The translations under genes were made by a program, and so were the position numbers. Below, in pieces: positions 36,103 to 45,895 of a DNA stretch of 64,000 bases. The notes beneath the pieces were generated by a model that worked only from the letters and a program-made list of their open reading frames with translations, was not told the origin of the DNA and searched no databases. Location: the NCBI GenBank assembly GCA_019636335.1, contig JAHBXR010000003.1, positions 294,904-358,903 of the forward strand, in the 5' to 3' direction. The number at the start of each line of letters is the position of its first letter. Positions within the stretch are counted from its first letter, which is position 1. The DNA is from Pirellulales bacterium. GTDB lineage: Bacteria > Planctomycetota > Planctomycetia > Pirellulales > JAEUIK01.

Positions 36103-37635
36103 ATGACACGGCGCTGTTGGTCGGATTTCGCTCGCTGGATGCTTGGTTCGCTGATCCTCGCCGTCGTGGCAGGCTGTGGCGACAAGGGAACGCCTGGACC
36201 CCGGTTGCCGGCCGCCACTGACGAGTCGGCCCCCACGGTCGAAACGTCGATCACGACGGGCACGGCGCCGGGCTTGGCGAGCGATCCGCCGCTCAAGGAA
36301 ACGATCCCCGCGACTTTGGCCGAGGCTATCGCGGCAGTCGATCTGCGCAAGCTTCCCATCAGCGACCATCTGAGCGATGTCGATCTCACGCTGACGATCG
36401 CATCGTACAACATCAAGAAGACCCCGGCGCTGGCGCTCGACGACGTGCGAACACGCTTGGAAGGCCTGGGGTTTGAAGGCCAGACGCAACCCGGCCAACC
36501 GCAGGTTAGCGAGGAGTTTGCGCAGGCTTCGTTCGTGCGAGGGGACTTTCGGGTCGAGGTATCGATCACGCAGCAGTTCGATGACAAGAATGCCTCGAGC
36601 GTGCGGTTGATGAGTCTCGGCAATGTCGATAGCCGGACCTTGCCCCCGCTGCCCGACTCGAAGTTGTTGTACGGCGGCGTCGCTTCGTCGATCTACGTTT
36701 CGCCGGCCAGCGTATCGGACGTGATAGCCACGGCGCGCGAGGTATTGGCCGCGGCGGGTTGGCAGGAATATGGGCCGAAAGAAGCGTTGCACGCCCTCAA
36801 CCCCGATCAGCAGACGCTGACCTTCAAGAAGAACGCCATCAATCTCAACGCCTTCGTCAGCGTGTCGCCCGCGCAGAACAACCAGACGACCTTGCAGTAC
36901 AGCACGCAGTTGTTGAATCACGAGTTGCCGACGCCAGCCGACGCGACGGGCGTGCAGTACGATGATTACCGCGGCTCCTTGGTCTGCCTCAGTGCCCTGC
37001 CGCTGAGCGAGATCGCCGACTTTTACCGCCAGGCACTCGAGGAACGCGGTTGGCAAAAGAAGAACGACGCGACCATCGAAGGGGAGTCGCGCGTGGCGCT
37101 CGTGTACGAGAGTCCCGATCGGGCCTCGATCATGGCGATCGAGATCAAGCACCCGGCGGGAGAGTCTTCGCTGGTGCAGGTAAACGAGATTCCAGCTTCG
37201 GTGCTGGCCGAGACGGAAGCGATCGCCGACTCGGAACTGGACATGCCCGAGGACTTGGGTGACGCGGCCAGGCCGACGGTGACACTGTCGAAAGCGGAGC
37301 TTCCCGTCCCGGACGGGGCGAAGGCCATCACCGAGGATATCTCGCTGGGGGCGTTCGCCTATTCCTGCAAACAGCCGGCCGACGAGATCGTCGCGTTTCT
37401 GCGCACGAAGTTGAGCAGTCTCGGTTGGCAGGAGAATAAGGCGCTGTCGACCAGCGATGCGACGAACGCGACGATCGCCTTCGACAAGGGGGATGCTTCG
37501 TTCGTGGCCGTCGTCGGGTCGGCGGGCGCGGCGGGAGGCTCGATCGTCAATTTCGTGATCAACGACGTCGAATGGGTCGACGAATCGGGCGAGAAGCTGC
37601 CCGCGAGCGAAGACCCGGCGTCGGAGCAACCGTAG
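36103..37635 (+). CDS. Lipoprotein of unknown function with three internal repeats
   Basis: A 510-residue protein with a signal peptide and lipobox (LILAVVAGC); AGGAAAG lies seven bases before the ATG at 36103. Three similar segments end in GWQ: VIATAREVLAAAGWQEYG, IADFYRQALEERGWQKKN and IVAFLRTKLSSLGWQENK. Each follows a hydrophobic beta-rich stretch of about 100 residues and looks like a repeated module with a helix resembling substrate-free lipoprotein domains. I do not recognise the family. Confidence 0.8.
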   Translation: MTRRCWSDFARWMLGSLILAVVAGCGDKGTPGPRLPAATDESAPTVETSITTGTAPGLASDPPLKETIPATLAEAIAAVDLRKLPISDHLSDVDLTLTIASYNIKKTPALALDDVRTRLEGLGFEGQTQPGQPQVSEEFAQASFVRGDFRVEVSITQQFDDKNASSVRLMSLGNVDSRTLPPLPDSKLLYGGVASSIYVSPASVSDVIATAREVLAAAGWQEYGPKEALHALNPDQQTLTFKKNAINLNAFVSVSPAQNNQTTLQYSTQLLNHELPTPADATGVQYDDYRGSLVCLSALPLSEIADFYRQALEERGWQKKNDATIEGESRVALVYESPDRASIMAIEIKHPAGESSLVQVNEIPASVLAETEAIADSELDMPEDLGDAARPTVTLSKAELPVPDGAKAITEDISLGAFAYSCKQPADEIVAFLRTKLSSLGWQENKALSTSDATNATIAFDKGDASFVAVVGSAGAAGGSIVNFVINDVEWVDESGEKLPASEDPASEQP

Positions 37636-37830
37636 TCCGCGGGAAATCCGCCCCGGGGTGCCGCCGGGGGCAGGATTTATCTCAGCACGCCTGCTGGTGA
37701 ACCGGCGCGCGCAGAAGCTACACTGGAAGTTCTCTCGGCGTCGTCATGCTTCTGGGGCCTGTCGCGAGAGGCTGTCACGGCGACGGCCAGACGCGCATCT
37801 TCTTGTTTTTCGGTGGGGGTCGTCCGTTCG

Positions 37831-40302
37831 ATGTTGAAACGCATCGTCATCGTGCTGCTTGTCGTCGTGCTGCTCGTGGCCGTGGCCGCGGGGGGGACGG
37901 CTTATTGGGGCTATCAGAAGTTTGCCAGCAGCTTGCCGCAACTCGACGGCGAGATCCAGGTCGAAGGCATTCGTCAACCGATCACCATCGAGCGCGATGC
38001 ACTTGGCATTCCCACGATCCGCGCGCAGGATCGCCGCGATCTGGCCTTTGGCACGGGCTATGTCCACGGTCAGGATCGTTTCTTTCAGATGGACCTGTTG
38101 CGCCGCAATGCCGCCGGCGAATTGGCCGAGATCATCGGCCGCCCCGTGCTCTCGCAAGATCGCAAGGTGCGCGTGCATCGATTTCGCCACCGCGCCGAGA
38201 GGGTCATCGCCGCGGCGAGCTCGGAAGAACGTGCCATTCTCGATGCCTACACCGCGGGCGTGAACGCGGCGCTCGGGGATCTGGGCGCGCCGCCGTTCGA
38301 GTACTTGCTGCTCGGGGTGACGCCCGTGCCGTGGCGACCGGAAGACTCCGTGCTTTGTCTCTTTTCGATGTATCTCGATCTGCAGGGGGGAGACTACCTC
38401 GATGAGTCGACCTTGGGACTGCTGCGCGACACGCTGCCCCCAGAGATGGTCGAGTTTCTTGCTCCACAGGGGACGGCCGAATGGGACGCTCCGGTAGAAG
38501 GATGGCCCTTCACGGTGCCGCCGATTCCGAACTCCTCGGTGCTCGACCTGCGCGCGGCGCCGGCCGCCCCGGCCACGAGCTCGGTAACTCCGCGCCGTTC
38601 AACGGCTCCCGAGCGAGCTTGGGCGTGGATGCCCAACGCCCGCGAAACCGATGCCCTGATGGGGTTCCGCCCGGGCAGCAATAGCTGGGCGGTGGATGGC
38701 GATCACACGATCCACGGCGGAGCGCTCGTGGCGAACGACATGCACCTCGGCATCCGCCTGCCCAACATCTGGTATCGGGCACGCTTCCTTTGGCCTGCTG
38801 CCGAAGAGGGCCAAGAACATACGATTACCGGAGTTACCTTGCCCGGCGCCCCGGCGATCATCGTGGGGAGCAATGGGCACATCGCCTGGGGATTCACGAA
38901 CAGTCAGGGGGACTGGGCCGACCTGATCGAGCTCGAAATCGATCCGGCCGATCAACGCGTCTACATCACGCCGGACGGTCCGCGGCAAATGGATCGCGAC
39001 GTCGAGATCATCAAGGTCCTCGGCGGCGACGAAGAGGCCGTGATCGTCTACTCGACCATCTGGGGACCCGTGATCGACAAGGATCACACGGGACGCAGCC
39101 GGGCCTTGCGCTGGGTGGCCCACGATGTCGAAGGGGTCAACATGGGGCTGGTCGGCATGGAAACGATCGACAACATCGACGACGCCTTGACCCAGGCGGC
39201 CCGCTGCGGGGCGCCCGCGCAGAACTTTGTCGTCGCCGATGATGAAGGCCGCATCGCCTGGAGCATTTTGGGACGCTTGCCGCGCCGCGTGGGCTTCGAT
39301 GGACGTTTTCCCACGAGTTGGGCCGACGGCAAGCACCGCTGGGATGGATACCTCGAGCCCGCGGAGTACCCACGCATCGAGGCGCCGTCCGATGGTCGTA
39401 TCTGGACGGCGAATGCCCGCGTCGTGAGTGGCGAAAACCTCGCCAAGCTCGGCCACGGCTTCTACGACCTTGGTGCCCGCGCCAAGCAGATTCGCGATGA
39501 TCTGCTCGCGCTCGACAAGGCCTCGGAAAAGGACATGCTGGCCGTGCAACTCGACGATCGAGCCGTCTTTCTCGAACGTTGGCAGAAGCTCTTGCTCGAT
39601 ACGCTGACCCCCGCAGCGGTCGCCGACCATCCGCAGCGGGCCGAGATGCGGACACTCGTCGAGAACTGGGGGGGCCAGGCCTCGCCCGACTCGGTGGGCT
39701 TCCGCCTGGTGCGCTCGTTTCGTCATCGCGTGACGGACGAAGCGCTTGCCGGGCTCGTGCGCCCCTGCAAGCTCAAGGACGAGCGTTTCAATCTGGCTAG
39801 TATCGACATGTCGGAGGGGCCGGTGTGGAGTCTGGTCTCGTCGCGGCCCGAGCATCTGTTGGACCCCAAGTACGCGAGCTGGGATGAGCTGCTACTGGCG
39901 TCGGCCGACGGAGTCCTGGCCGAGTTCGACCTGAGCGAAGTGCCCCTCAGCCAGCAGACGTGGGGCCGGCAGAACACGGCCGACATCGAGCACCCGTTGC
40001 TCGAACAGGCCGCTCCGAAGCTCAGCCGTTGGCTGAATCTGGCGATGCCCGCCGATCAACTGGCGGGGGATTCGGAGAATCTGCCCCGCATTCAGCGTCC
40101 CAGTGGCGGGGCGTCGCAACGCCTGGCCGTCTCGCCAGGACGCGAGGCCGAGGGAATTTTCCACATGCCAGGTGGGCAAAGCGGGCACCCGCTGTCGCCC
40201 CATTACGGCGATGGCCACGCCGCCTGGGTCAAGGGAGAGCCGACTCCGTTTCTGCCGGGCGAAACGAAGCACACGCTGGTCCTGCAACCCGAGAAGCCGT
40301 AG
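37831..40302 (+). CDS. Penicillin-acylase-family Ntn hydrolase
   Basis: An 823-residue protein with an N-terminal membrane anchor or signal (IVIVLLVVVLLVAVAAGG). The alpha part has IRDxxGIPTI-like TIERDALGIPTIRA and GTGYVHGQDRFFQMDLLRR. The autoproteolytic site precedes S283 (GFRPG-SNSWAV), the N-terminal nucleophile of the beta chain; the family NDMHLGI and GFTNSQGD segments follow. Such enzymes cleave amide bonds, for example of penicillins, acyl-homoserine lactones or other N-acyl compounds; the substrate here is unknown. The ATG at 37831 is preferred over an in-frame GTG at 37813. Confidence 0.93.
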   Translation: MLKRIVIVLLVVVLLVAVAAGGTAYWGYQKFASSLPQLDGEIQVEGIRQPITIERDALGIPTIRAQDRRDLAFGTGYVHGQDRFFQMDLLRRNAAGELAEIIGRPVLSQDRKVRVHRFRHRAERVIAAASSEERAILDAYTAGVNAALGDLGAPPFEYLLLGVTPVPWRPEDSVLCLFSMYLDLQGGDYLDESTLGLLRDTLPPEMVEFLAPQGTAEWDAPVEGWPFTVPPIPNSSVLDLRAAPAAPATSSVTPRRSTAPERAWAWMPNARETDALMGFRPGSNSWAVDGDHTIHGGALVANDMHLGIRLPNIWYRARFLWPAAEEGQEHTITGVTLPGAPAIIVGSNGHIAWGFTNSQGDWADLIELEIDPADQRVYITPDGPRQMDRDVEIIKVLGGDEEAVIVYSTIWGPVIDKDHTGRSRALRWVAHDVEGVNMGLVGMETIDNIDDALTQAARCGAPAQNFVVADDEGRIAWSILGRLPRRVGFDGRFPTSWADGKHRWDGYLEPAEYPRIEAPSDGRIWTANARVVSGENLAKLGHGFYDLGARAKQIRDDLLALDKASEKDMLAVQLDDRAVFLERWQKLLLDTLTPAAVADHPQRAEMRTLVENWGGQASPDSVGFRLVRSFRHRVTDEALAGLVRPCKLKDERFNLASIDMSEGPVWSLVSSRPEHLLDPKYASWDELLLASADGVLAEFDLSEVPLSQQTWGRQNTADIEHPLLEQAAPKLSRWLNLAMPADQLAGDSENLPRIQRPSGGASQRLAVSPGREAEGIFHMPGGQSGHPLSPHYGDGHAAWVKGEPTPFLPGETKHTLVLQPEKP

Positions 40303-40644
40303 GCGGCAAACCCTCATGCCACGCGAGACCCCACCGGGTCGCGGCAATGCGTGCATCTTTCGCTTGTGTAACGCTTTCCGTTCACACCAGGGATAGTTGA
40401 CAAGCCCAGGGGAATCGCCCATTGTGGAACTCGTCGGCGGCCGGCCCGATTCGGCCAGGGACGATGGCGGTGCAGGGGGGCGCGTGAACGGGGCCCCCTG
40501 CGACACCGCCGCCGCGAACGGCCATCATGGTTCGTTCGATTCGGTGCGTGCTCGCGTTCCGAAGCCGCTCGGCATCGCCCCTTCTTTGCGTCCGCCGTTC
40601 GCGCGGCTCAGGATTCGATCGGTTCGGTATCGAGGAACAGATTC
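40303..40644. other. Intergenic stretch before the PVC heme protein gene
   Basis: No gene or clear terminator could be supported. The ribosome site CGAGGA at 40631-40636 belongs to the next gene. Confidence 0.4.
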
Positions 40645-43600
40645 ATGCCGCGTTTGTCGCAAGCCCCCTGGCTGGGTGTGCCACTTTGCCTGCTGCTGGC
40701 TCTGTCCGGTACGGCCCTGGCCCAAACGCCTGGCCCCCAAGTGCCGAACAAGGAGAAGGCGTCCTTCCGACTCGCCGACAGCAACCTGCAGGTTGAGCTG
40801 GTGACGTCGGAGCCCTATCTCACCAGTCCGGTCGACATGGCGTGGGATGCGAACGGACGTCTCTACGTGGCCGAGATCACCGACTACCCGACGGGCAACC
40901 CCACGGGACGCGTCGTGACGTTCGAGGATGTCGACTGGAACGGCACCTACGACAAGTTCACCGTCTTTGCCGACGGGCTCGATCTCCCGACCAGCGTGCT
41001 CCCGTATCGCGATGGCCTGTTGGTGATGACGGCGCGCGATATTACGTACTTGATCGATGCCGACCGCGACGGCATCTCCGAAAAGCGCGAGGTGGTGCTG
41101 ACGGGCCTCGAAGGTGGCCATCCGCTGTTGCGCCCCGGCAGCTTGCAGTGGGGCATCGACAACTGGGTCTACGCGTCGCACGGCGGCAAGGGGGAACTGC
41201 ATCGTCCGCAGGATCCGAAGAGCAAGGGGGTCTCAGTCGATGGCCGCGACTTCCGTTTTCTGCCCGACGGGAGCAAAGTCGATCCCTTGACCGGCGCGAG
41301 CTCGGCCGGACTGGCGATGGATACCTACGGCGCGCGGTTTCCCTCGTCGGCCATCGAGCCGCTGCAGCACGTCGTGCTCGAAGAACGCTATTTCACGCGC
41401 AATCCACAACTCGCGCCGCAGGTGTCGGTAGTCGGCATTTTGAACCCGGACGAATCGAAGCACCTTTCACCACGTACGAGTCCGGCCACGACGCCCATCC
41501 GCGCCGGTCGCGGCATTCACTTCTTCCGGGGCAACGGCCTGCCGACACGTTACATCAACAATCTTTTCCTGGCCGATCCCGTGGCGAATGTCGTGCATCG
41601 TCGCCGCCTCGATCCCGAGCATGCCACCTTCGTGGCGCATCGCACCGATGAGCGGGGCGAGTTCTTGAGCTCGACCGATCCCTGGTTTCGACCCGTCTGC
41701 ATCGAAACGGGGCCGGACGGGGCGCTCTACGTGCTGGACTTCTACCGCGCCGCGTACGAATACCCGGAAATCGATCGAGCCAAAGCCCGCGCCAGCGTGG
41801 CCTTGGCCCACGGCACCGACAAAGGACGCCTGTGGCGCATTCGACCCGTCGAGCGAGCCGGAAGGGCCAGGCTCGGCACGATGAAACGTCCGCAACTCAC
41901 CAGCGCCTCGAATAGCGAACTGGTGCAAATGCTCGGCCACGAAAACGGCTGGTGGCGAGAAACCGCCCAGCGTTTGCTCCTCGAGCGAAATGCCCAGGAT
42001 GCCGTGCCGGCGTTGCGGGCCATTTTCAACGACCAGCGAAATGCCAAAGCGCGGTTGCATGCCCTATGGGTACTCGAAGGTCTGAACGCGGTGGACGACC
42101 GTACCTTGATTATCGCCCTGAGCGACGTCTATCCCGGCCTGCGTAGCAGCGCGTTGCGTTTGGCCGAACCTCGGATCGCCAAGTCGAACGAGATTCGCGC
42201 GGCCGTGCTAGGCGTAATCGCCGACGCCGATCCCCGCGTGCGACTCGAGCTTGCCGCCACGCTGGGGGACGTGACCGGTGAGGATGTGACGAACGTGCTC
42301 GCGACGATCGCGTTGGAGAACGCCGACGATCGATGGGTTCGTCGCACTTTGCTGGGAGCCTTGGGACGCGATCCCGTCACGTTCCTCGAAAAGCTGCTCG
42401 ACAAGAATCCGCAATGGATGAATGCCCCCACGGTCGGACAGATGCTGGTCCTGGCGGAATTTGCCGAGATGATCGGTTACCGCAATCAGCCCGCCGAGCT
42501 GACGCGCGTGCTCAAGCGTGCCGCTCCCGCGGCTGGTGGACCCACGCTGCGTGGGCAGCGGGCCTTGTTCACGGGGCTGGCCGAGGGATTGGCGCGAACG
42601 GGGCACCCGTTGCACACTCTGCGCCGCGAATTGCCGACCATGGGGGCCAACGCCGCGCATGTCGATAAGCTCTTTGCGGCGGCGCGTGAATTGGCCGAGG
42701 CCCGTTCGGCCGATACTCGTCAGCGAGTCGACGCCATTCGATTGATGGCCGAGGACGATCCCGCGGCCGCGGGCCCGGTACTCGTCAAGCTGGCCTCCGG
42801 CGCCCAGCCGCCGGCCGTGCAAGCCGCCGCGGTGTGGGCCCTCGCGACGTCTGGCGACCGTTCGCAGATCGAAACGCTCTTCTCGGCCTGGGCCGAATTG
42901 TCACCCGCGGCTCGTCGCGAGGCCGTGGCCGCACTGCTGCGGACACCGGCAACCCGCCCCGTGCTGATCGCGGCGCTGGAAGCCCAACGCATCCCGCTTG
43001 CCGATCTCGAACCGCTCGCCGTTGCCGCGTTGCAACACTTGCCGGACGCGAGCGAGCAATCGCGCGTGGCCAAATTGCTCACGGCGACAACCGACGTCGA
43101 TCGGGCAGCCTTGATCGCCAGTTACGCGAAGGAAGTAGGCACGCTCGATGCCCCGGCGAACAGTGGCGGCCGCCGTCCTTTGATTCAGGCCACCGTGAGC
43201 GATGAACGGGGGGCAAGTCTGTTTGCTCAGAATTGCCTGTCGTGCCACCGTATCTCGGGGCATGGTTCGACGACGGGCTCCGATCTGGCCGTGGCGGCGG
43301 CGCTGCCGCGGGAGGTGTTTCTGGCACGCCTGCTCGATCCGAATCGCGCTGCCTTGCCCTCTCAACGAGGTTCAATCATCGTCACCAAGTCGGGACAATT
43401 GCTGTACGGCGCGATCGGGCTCGAAACGTCGCAGGCGATGTCGTTGCGACGCGCGGATGGCACGGAGTTGACGATTCCCCGTAGCGAGATCGCTGCCGTC
43501 CATGCCACGGAACACGCGCTGATGCCGGCGGGATTCGAGGCCCTCTTGAGCCCCGCCGACGTGGCCGACCTGCTGGCGTTCGTGACACGCCCCAGGCTCG

Positions 43601-43704
43601 AATTGCTCCCCGCGGAAGTTCGGGTCGTCGTCGAGGATGCCGCGGTCAAACCGATCGAATCGAAGGCGCCTGTCAAGGAAACGGCGCCGGCGTCCGCCCC
43701 CTAA
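40645..43704 (+). CDS. PVC-type CxxCH heme protein with N-terminal propeller and HEAT-like repeats
   Basis: A 1019-residue exported protein with a signal peptide ending LALSGTALAQ. The N-terminal part (about 40-390) is a propeller of the membrane-bound-dehydrogenase type (MAWDANGRLYVAEITDYP; IETGPDGALYVLDFYRAAYEYP). Residues about 410-840 are Ala/Leu-rich HEAT-like repeats. The C-terminal cytochrome c domain has FAQNCLSCHRISGHG (near residue 860) and LLDPNRAALPSQRG. Planctomycetes carry many such proteins; they are thought to pass electrons from oxidation of sugars or other compounds, but this one is untested. Confidence 0.92.
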   Translation: MPRLSQAPWLGVPLCLLLALSGTALAQTPGPQVPNKEKASFRLADSNLQVELVTSEPYLTSPVDMAWDANGRLYVAEITDYPTGNPTGRVVTFEDVDWNGTYDKFTVFADGLDLPTSVLPYRDGLLVMTARDITYLIDADRDGISEKREVVLTGLEGGHPLLRPGSLQWGIDNWVYASHGGKGELHRPQDPKSKGVSVDGRDFRFLPDGSKVDPLTGASSAGLAMDTYGARFPSSAIEPLQHVVLEERYFTRNPQLAPQVSVVGILNPDESKHLSPRTSPATTPIRAGRGIHFFRGNGLPTRYINNLFLADPVANVVHRRRLDPEHATFVAHRTDERGEFLSSTDPWFRPVCIETGPDGALYVLDFYRAAYEYPEIDRAKARASVALAHGTDKGRLWRIRPVERAGRARLGTMKRPQLTSASNSELVQMLGHENGWWRETAQRLLLERNAQDAVPALRAIFNDQRNAKARLHALWVLEGLNAVDDRTLIIALSDVYPGLRSSALRLAEPRIAKSNEIRAAVLGVIADADPRVRLELAATLGDVTGEDVTNVLATIALENADDRWVRRTLLGALGRDPVTFLEKLLDKNPQWMNAPTVGQMLVLAEFAEMIGYRNQPAELTRVLKRAAPAAGGPTLRGQRALFTGLAEGLARTGHPLHTLRRELPTMGANAAHVDKLFAAARELAEARSADTRQRVDAIRLMAEDDPAAAGPVLVKLASGAQPPAVQAAAVWALATSGDRSQIETLFSAWAELSPAARREAVAALLRTPATRPVLIAALEAQRIPLADLEPLAVAALQHLPDASEQSRVAKLLTATTDVDRAALIASYAKEVGTLDAPANSGGRRPLIQATVSDERGASLFAQNCLSCHRISGHGSTTGSDLAVAAALPREVFLARLLDPNRAALPSQRGSIIVTKSGQLLYGAIGLETSQAMSLRRADGTELTIPRSEIAAVHATEHALMPAGFEALLSPADVADLLAFVTRPRLELLPAEVRVVVEDAAVKPIESKAPVKETAPASAP

Positions 43705-43781
43705 GCTTATGCCCACCTCAGCGTGGCCGGTCGTCGGATCGACGCCGCGTTGCATCATCCCGCCTGATAGGAGTCGCAGTC

Positions 43782-45242
43782 ATGTCTTGCTGTGTTCGTC
43801 GTTGGCGATCCGGCCTCTGGAATTTCTACGGTCTGCTCGTGTTGGCGAGTTGCTTGTCGGGCGTGGCCTGCCAGGTGGCCGATGCCGCCGAACCTGCCGC
43901 CAGGCACGAAACGGCGCTCGATCGGTATCTGGCCAATGGCGACGACAGCTTCGCCTGGAAGATCGCGAGCAAGAAGCACGAAGACGGCATGACCACGTTC
44001 GTGATCGATTTGACGTCGCAGACGTGGCGCACCGAGGCCGACGTCAATCGCACGGTCTGGAAGCACTGGCTCATCGTCAACAAGCCGGACGAAGTGAAAT
44101 CGAACAAGGCATTTCTCTTCATCACGGGGGGCAGCAACAAGGACGAAGCGCCGAGCGGCGCGAGCGAGGTCTCGGCGAATATCGCGCGGGCGACGCACTC
44201 GGTGGCCGCGGAGCTCAAGCAGGTGCCCAACCAGCCCCTCGAGTTTCAGGGCGACGGCAAGGGGCGCGTCGAGGACGACTTGATCGCCTACACCTGGGAC
44301 AAGTACATCCGCACGCAGGACGAGACCTGGCCGGCCCGCCTGCCGATGGTGAAGAGCGCCGTTCGCGCGATGGACGCCGTGCAAGAGTTGATGGCCAGCG
44401 AAGAAGGGGGCAATCTCCAGATCGACCAGTTCGTCGTGTCGGGCGGATCGAAGCGCGGTTGGACGACCTGGCTCACCGGCGCGGTCGATTCGCGCGTGAC
44501 GGCTATTATTCCGATCGTGATCGACGTGCTCAACGTGCGCCCTTCGATGGAACATCACTACGCGGCCTACGGTTTCTGGGCCCCCGCCGTCGGCAATTAC
44601 GTGCAGCACAAGATCATGGACCGCCGCAATCACCCGGCGTACCTCGAGCTGCTCGAGATTGAAGATCCCTATGCGTATCGCAGCCGTCTCGAGATGCCCA
44701 AGTACATCGTGAACGCGGCGGGCGATCAGTTTTTCCTGCCCGACTCCTCGCAGTTCTACTTCGATGAGTTGCCTGGCGAAAAGTATCTGCGCTACGTGGC
44801 GAACGGCGATCACTCGTTGCGCGATACCGACGCGCGCGAGAGTGTGGCCGCGTTTTATTACACGGTCTTGACCGGCGCGAAACGTCCCCAATTGACGTGG
44901 AAGTTTGCCGACGACGGCTCGATCGTGGCCAAGAGCGACACGGCTCCGCAGGAAGTGCTGCTCTGGCAATCGCGCAACCCGAACGGGCGAGATTTTCGCG
45001 TCGAGGCCGTGGGCAAAAACTACAAGAGCGAATCGCTGCCCCCCTCGGCCGATGGCGAATACATCGCTCGGGTCGAGCTGCCCAAGAAAGGCTTCGTAGC
45101 CTTCTTTGCCGAGTTCAGCTTCGACGTGGGTGCCCCCTTCCCGCTCAAGCTCACCACCCCGGTGCGCGTGTTGCCCAATGTGCTGCCGCACGCGGGCGAA
45201 CTTGACGAGAAGGACAAAAAGCGCGCAGTTGGCCAAGAATAG
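43782..45242 (+). CDS. PhoPQ-activated pathogenicity-related protein family
   Basis: A 486-residue exported protein of the PhoPQ_related family (PF10142). Typical segments are WKHWLIVNKP, AFLFITGGSN, MDAVQELMA, the serine-hydrolase-like elbow FVVSGGSKRGWTTWL and DVLNVRPSMEHHYAAYG. The GGSKRG pattern suggests an alpha/beta-hydrolase fold with Ser as nucleophile. The family is named from Salmonella/Dictyostelium studies; the true substrate is unknown. It lies 77 bases after the PVC heme protein gene and has a hairpin terminator downstream. Confidence 0.93.
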   Translation: MSCCVRRWRSGLWNFYGLLVLASCLSGVACQVADAAEPAARHETALDRYLANGDDSFAWKIASKKHEDGMTTFVIDLTSQTWRTEADVNRTVWKHWLIVNKPDEVKSNKAFLFITGGSNKDEAPSGASEVSANIARATHSVAAELKQVPNQPLEFQGDGKGRVEDDLIAYTWDKYIRTQDETWPARLPMVKSAVRAMDAVQELMASEEGGNLQIDQFVVSGGSKRGWTTWLTGAVDSRVTAIIPIVIDVLNVRPSMEHHYAAYGFWAPAVGNYVQHKIMDRRNHPAYLELLEIEDPYAYRSRLEMPKYIVNAAGDQFFLPDSSQFYFDELPGEKYLRYVANGDHSLRDTDARESVAAFYYTVLTGAKRPQLTWKFADDGSIVAKSDTAPQEVLLWQSRNPNGRDFRVEAVGKNYKSESLPPSADGEYIARVELPKKGFVAFFAEFSFDVGAPFPLKLTTPVRVLPNVLPHAGELDEKDKKRAVGQE

Positions 45243-45386
45243 TGCAGCACTCGTCGTCAACATGTTGACGCGGTGCAACGCACGTTGACCCCCGCGTGGC
45301 GAAAGAGCGACACGCTCACCCCGGGGCCGATTTCGCTCCGCGCGACGTAAGCCTTCGACGCGCCACTTCTTAATCACGATCGTAGC

Positions 45387-45417
45387 GCGGCCCGGCGTGT
45401 TTCTGCCGCCGGGCCGC
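45387..45417 (+). terminator. Hairpin terminator after the PhoPQ-related gene
   Basis: A perfect 11-base stem GCGGCCCGGCG (45387-45397) and CGCCGGGCCGC (45407-45417) with a nine-base loop, followed by GTCGTTTG. It lies 145 bases after the stop. The T-tract is weak, so it could be a stable 3' end rather than a classical terminator. Confidence 0.65.
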
Positions 45418-45510
45418 GTCGTTTGATCCGTCGCCGGCTCGAAAATTGCTCTCCAGTCTTGGTGCTCATCCATGGGTCGATTCCGACCTCCCGCACCAAG
45501 AGTTGCAACT

Positions 45511-45894
45511 ATGCCGATCAGGCCGCTTACGCCGACAAATACGGCGCCGCTCTTACCTTTGGTGTTGGCCAAGATTGCTCGCACACCGGCCGCGCGATTG
45601 GCCATCGGCTACAAACTCGAGTGCCGCCCGTCACTGCGTCCCTGGTGCTCGTTGCCCTACGAGCCATCGTGGATCACCAAGGCCTGTAACGCGCAGGTAC
45701 CGCCGCGCTGGCTGACGTTTATCGGAGCGCGCGGCGACGATGGGATGGCCCCCTTCGAACGCCCCCTGGGCGCGTCGCTGCTGGTCGATCGCCTGATCTC
45801 GGGGGGCATTCTCGGCACGGTGCTGCCGATTCTCGATAGCATCGCCTGCGAGGAGGCCACCATGCTCGGGCAGTGCGTCGACTTGTGCGCCTGA
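45511..45894 (+). CDS. Possible small protein, 127 aa, unknown
   Basis: An ORF from ATG 45511 whose TGA ends one base before the stop of the convergent GT2-methyltransferase gene. No signal or recognised motif; it contains LVDRLISGGILGTVLPILDSIACEEA near the end. The ribosome site (AAGAG) is weak. The close convergent end supports a real gene, but an ORF by chance in high-GC DNA is also possible. Confidence 0.4.
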   Translation: MPIRPLTPTNTAPLLPLVLAKIARTPAARLAIGYKLECRPSLRPWCSLPYEPSWITKACNAQVPPRWLTFIGARGDDGMAPFERPLGASLLVDRLISGGILGTVLPILDSIACEEATMLGQCVDLCA

Positions 45895-45895
45895 A

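Noticed and set aside
40397..40804. Open frame before the PVC heme protein gene
   Set aside because: It overlaps the true gene start in another frame and has no recognisable content.
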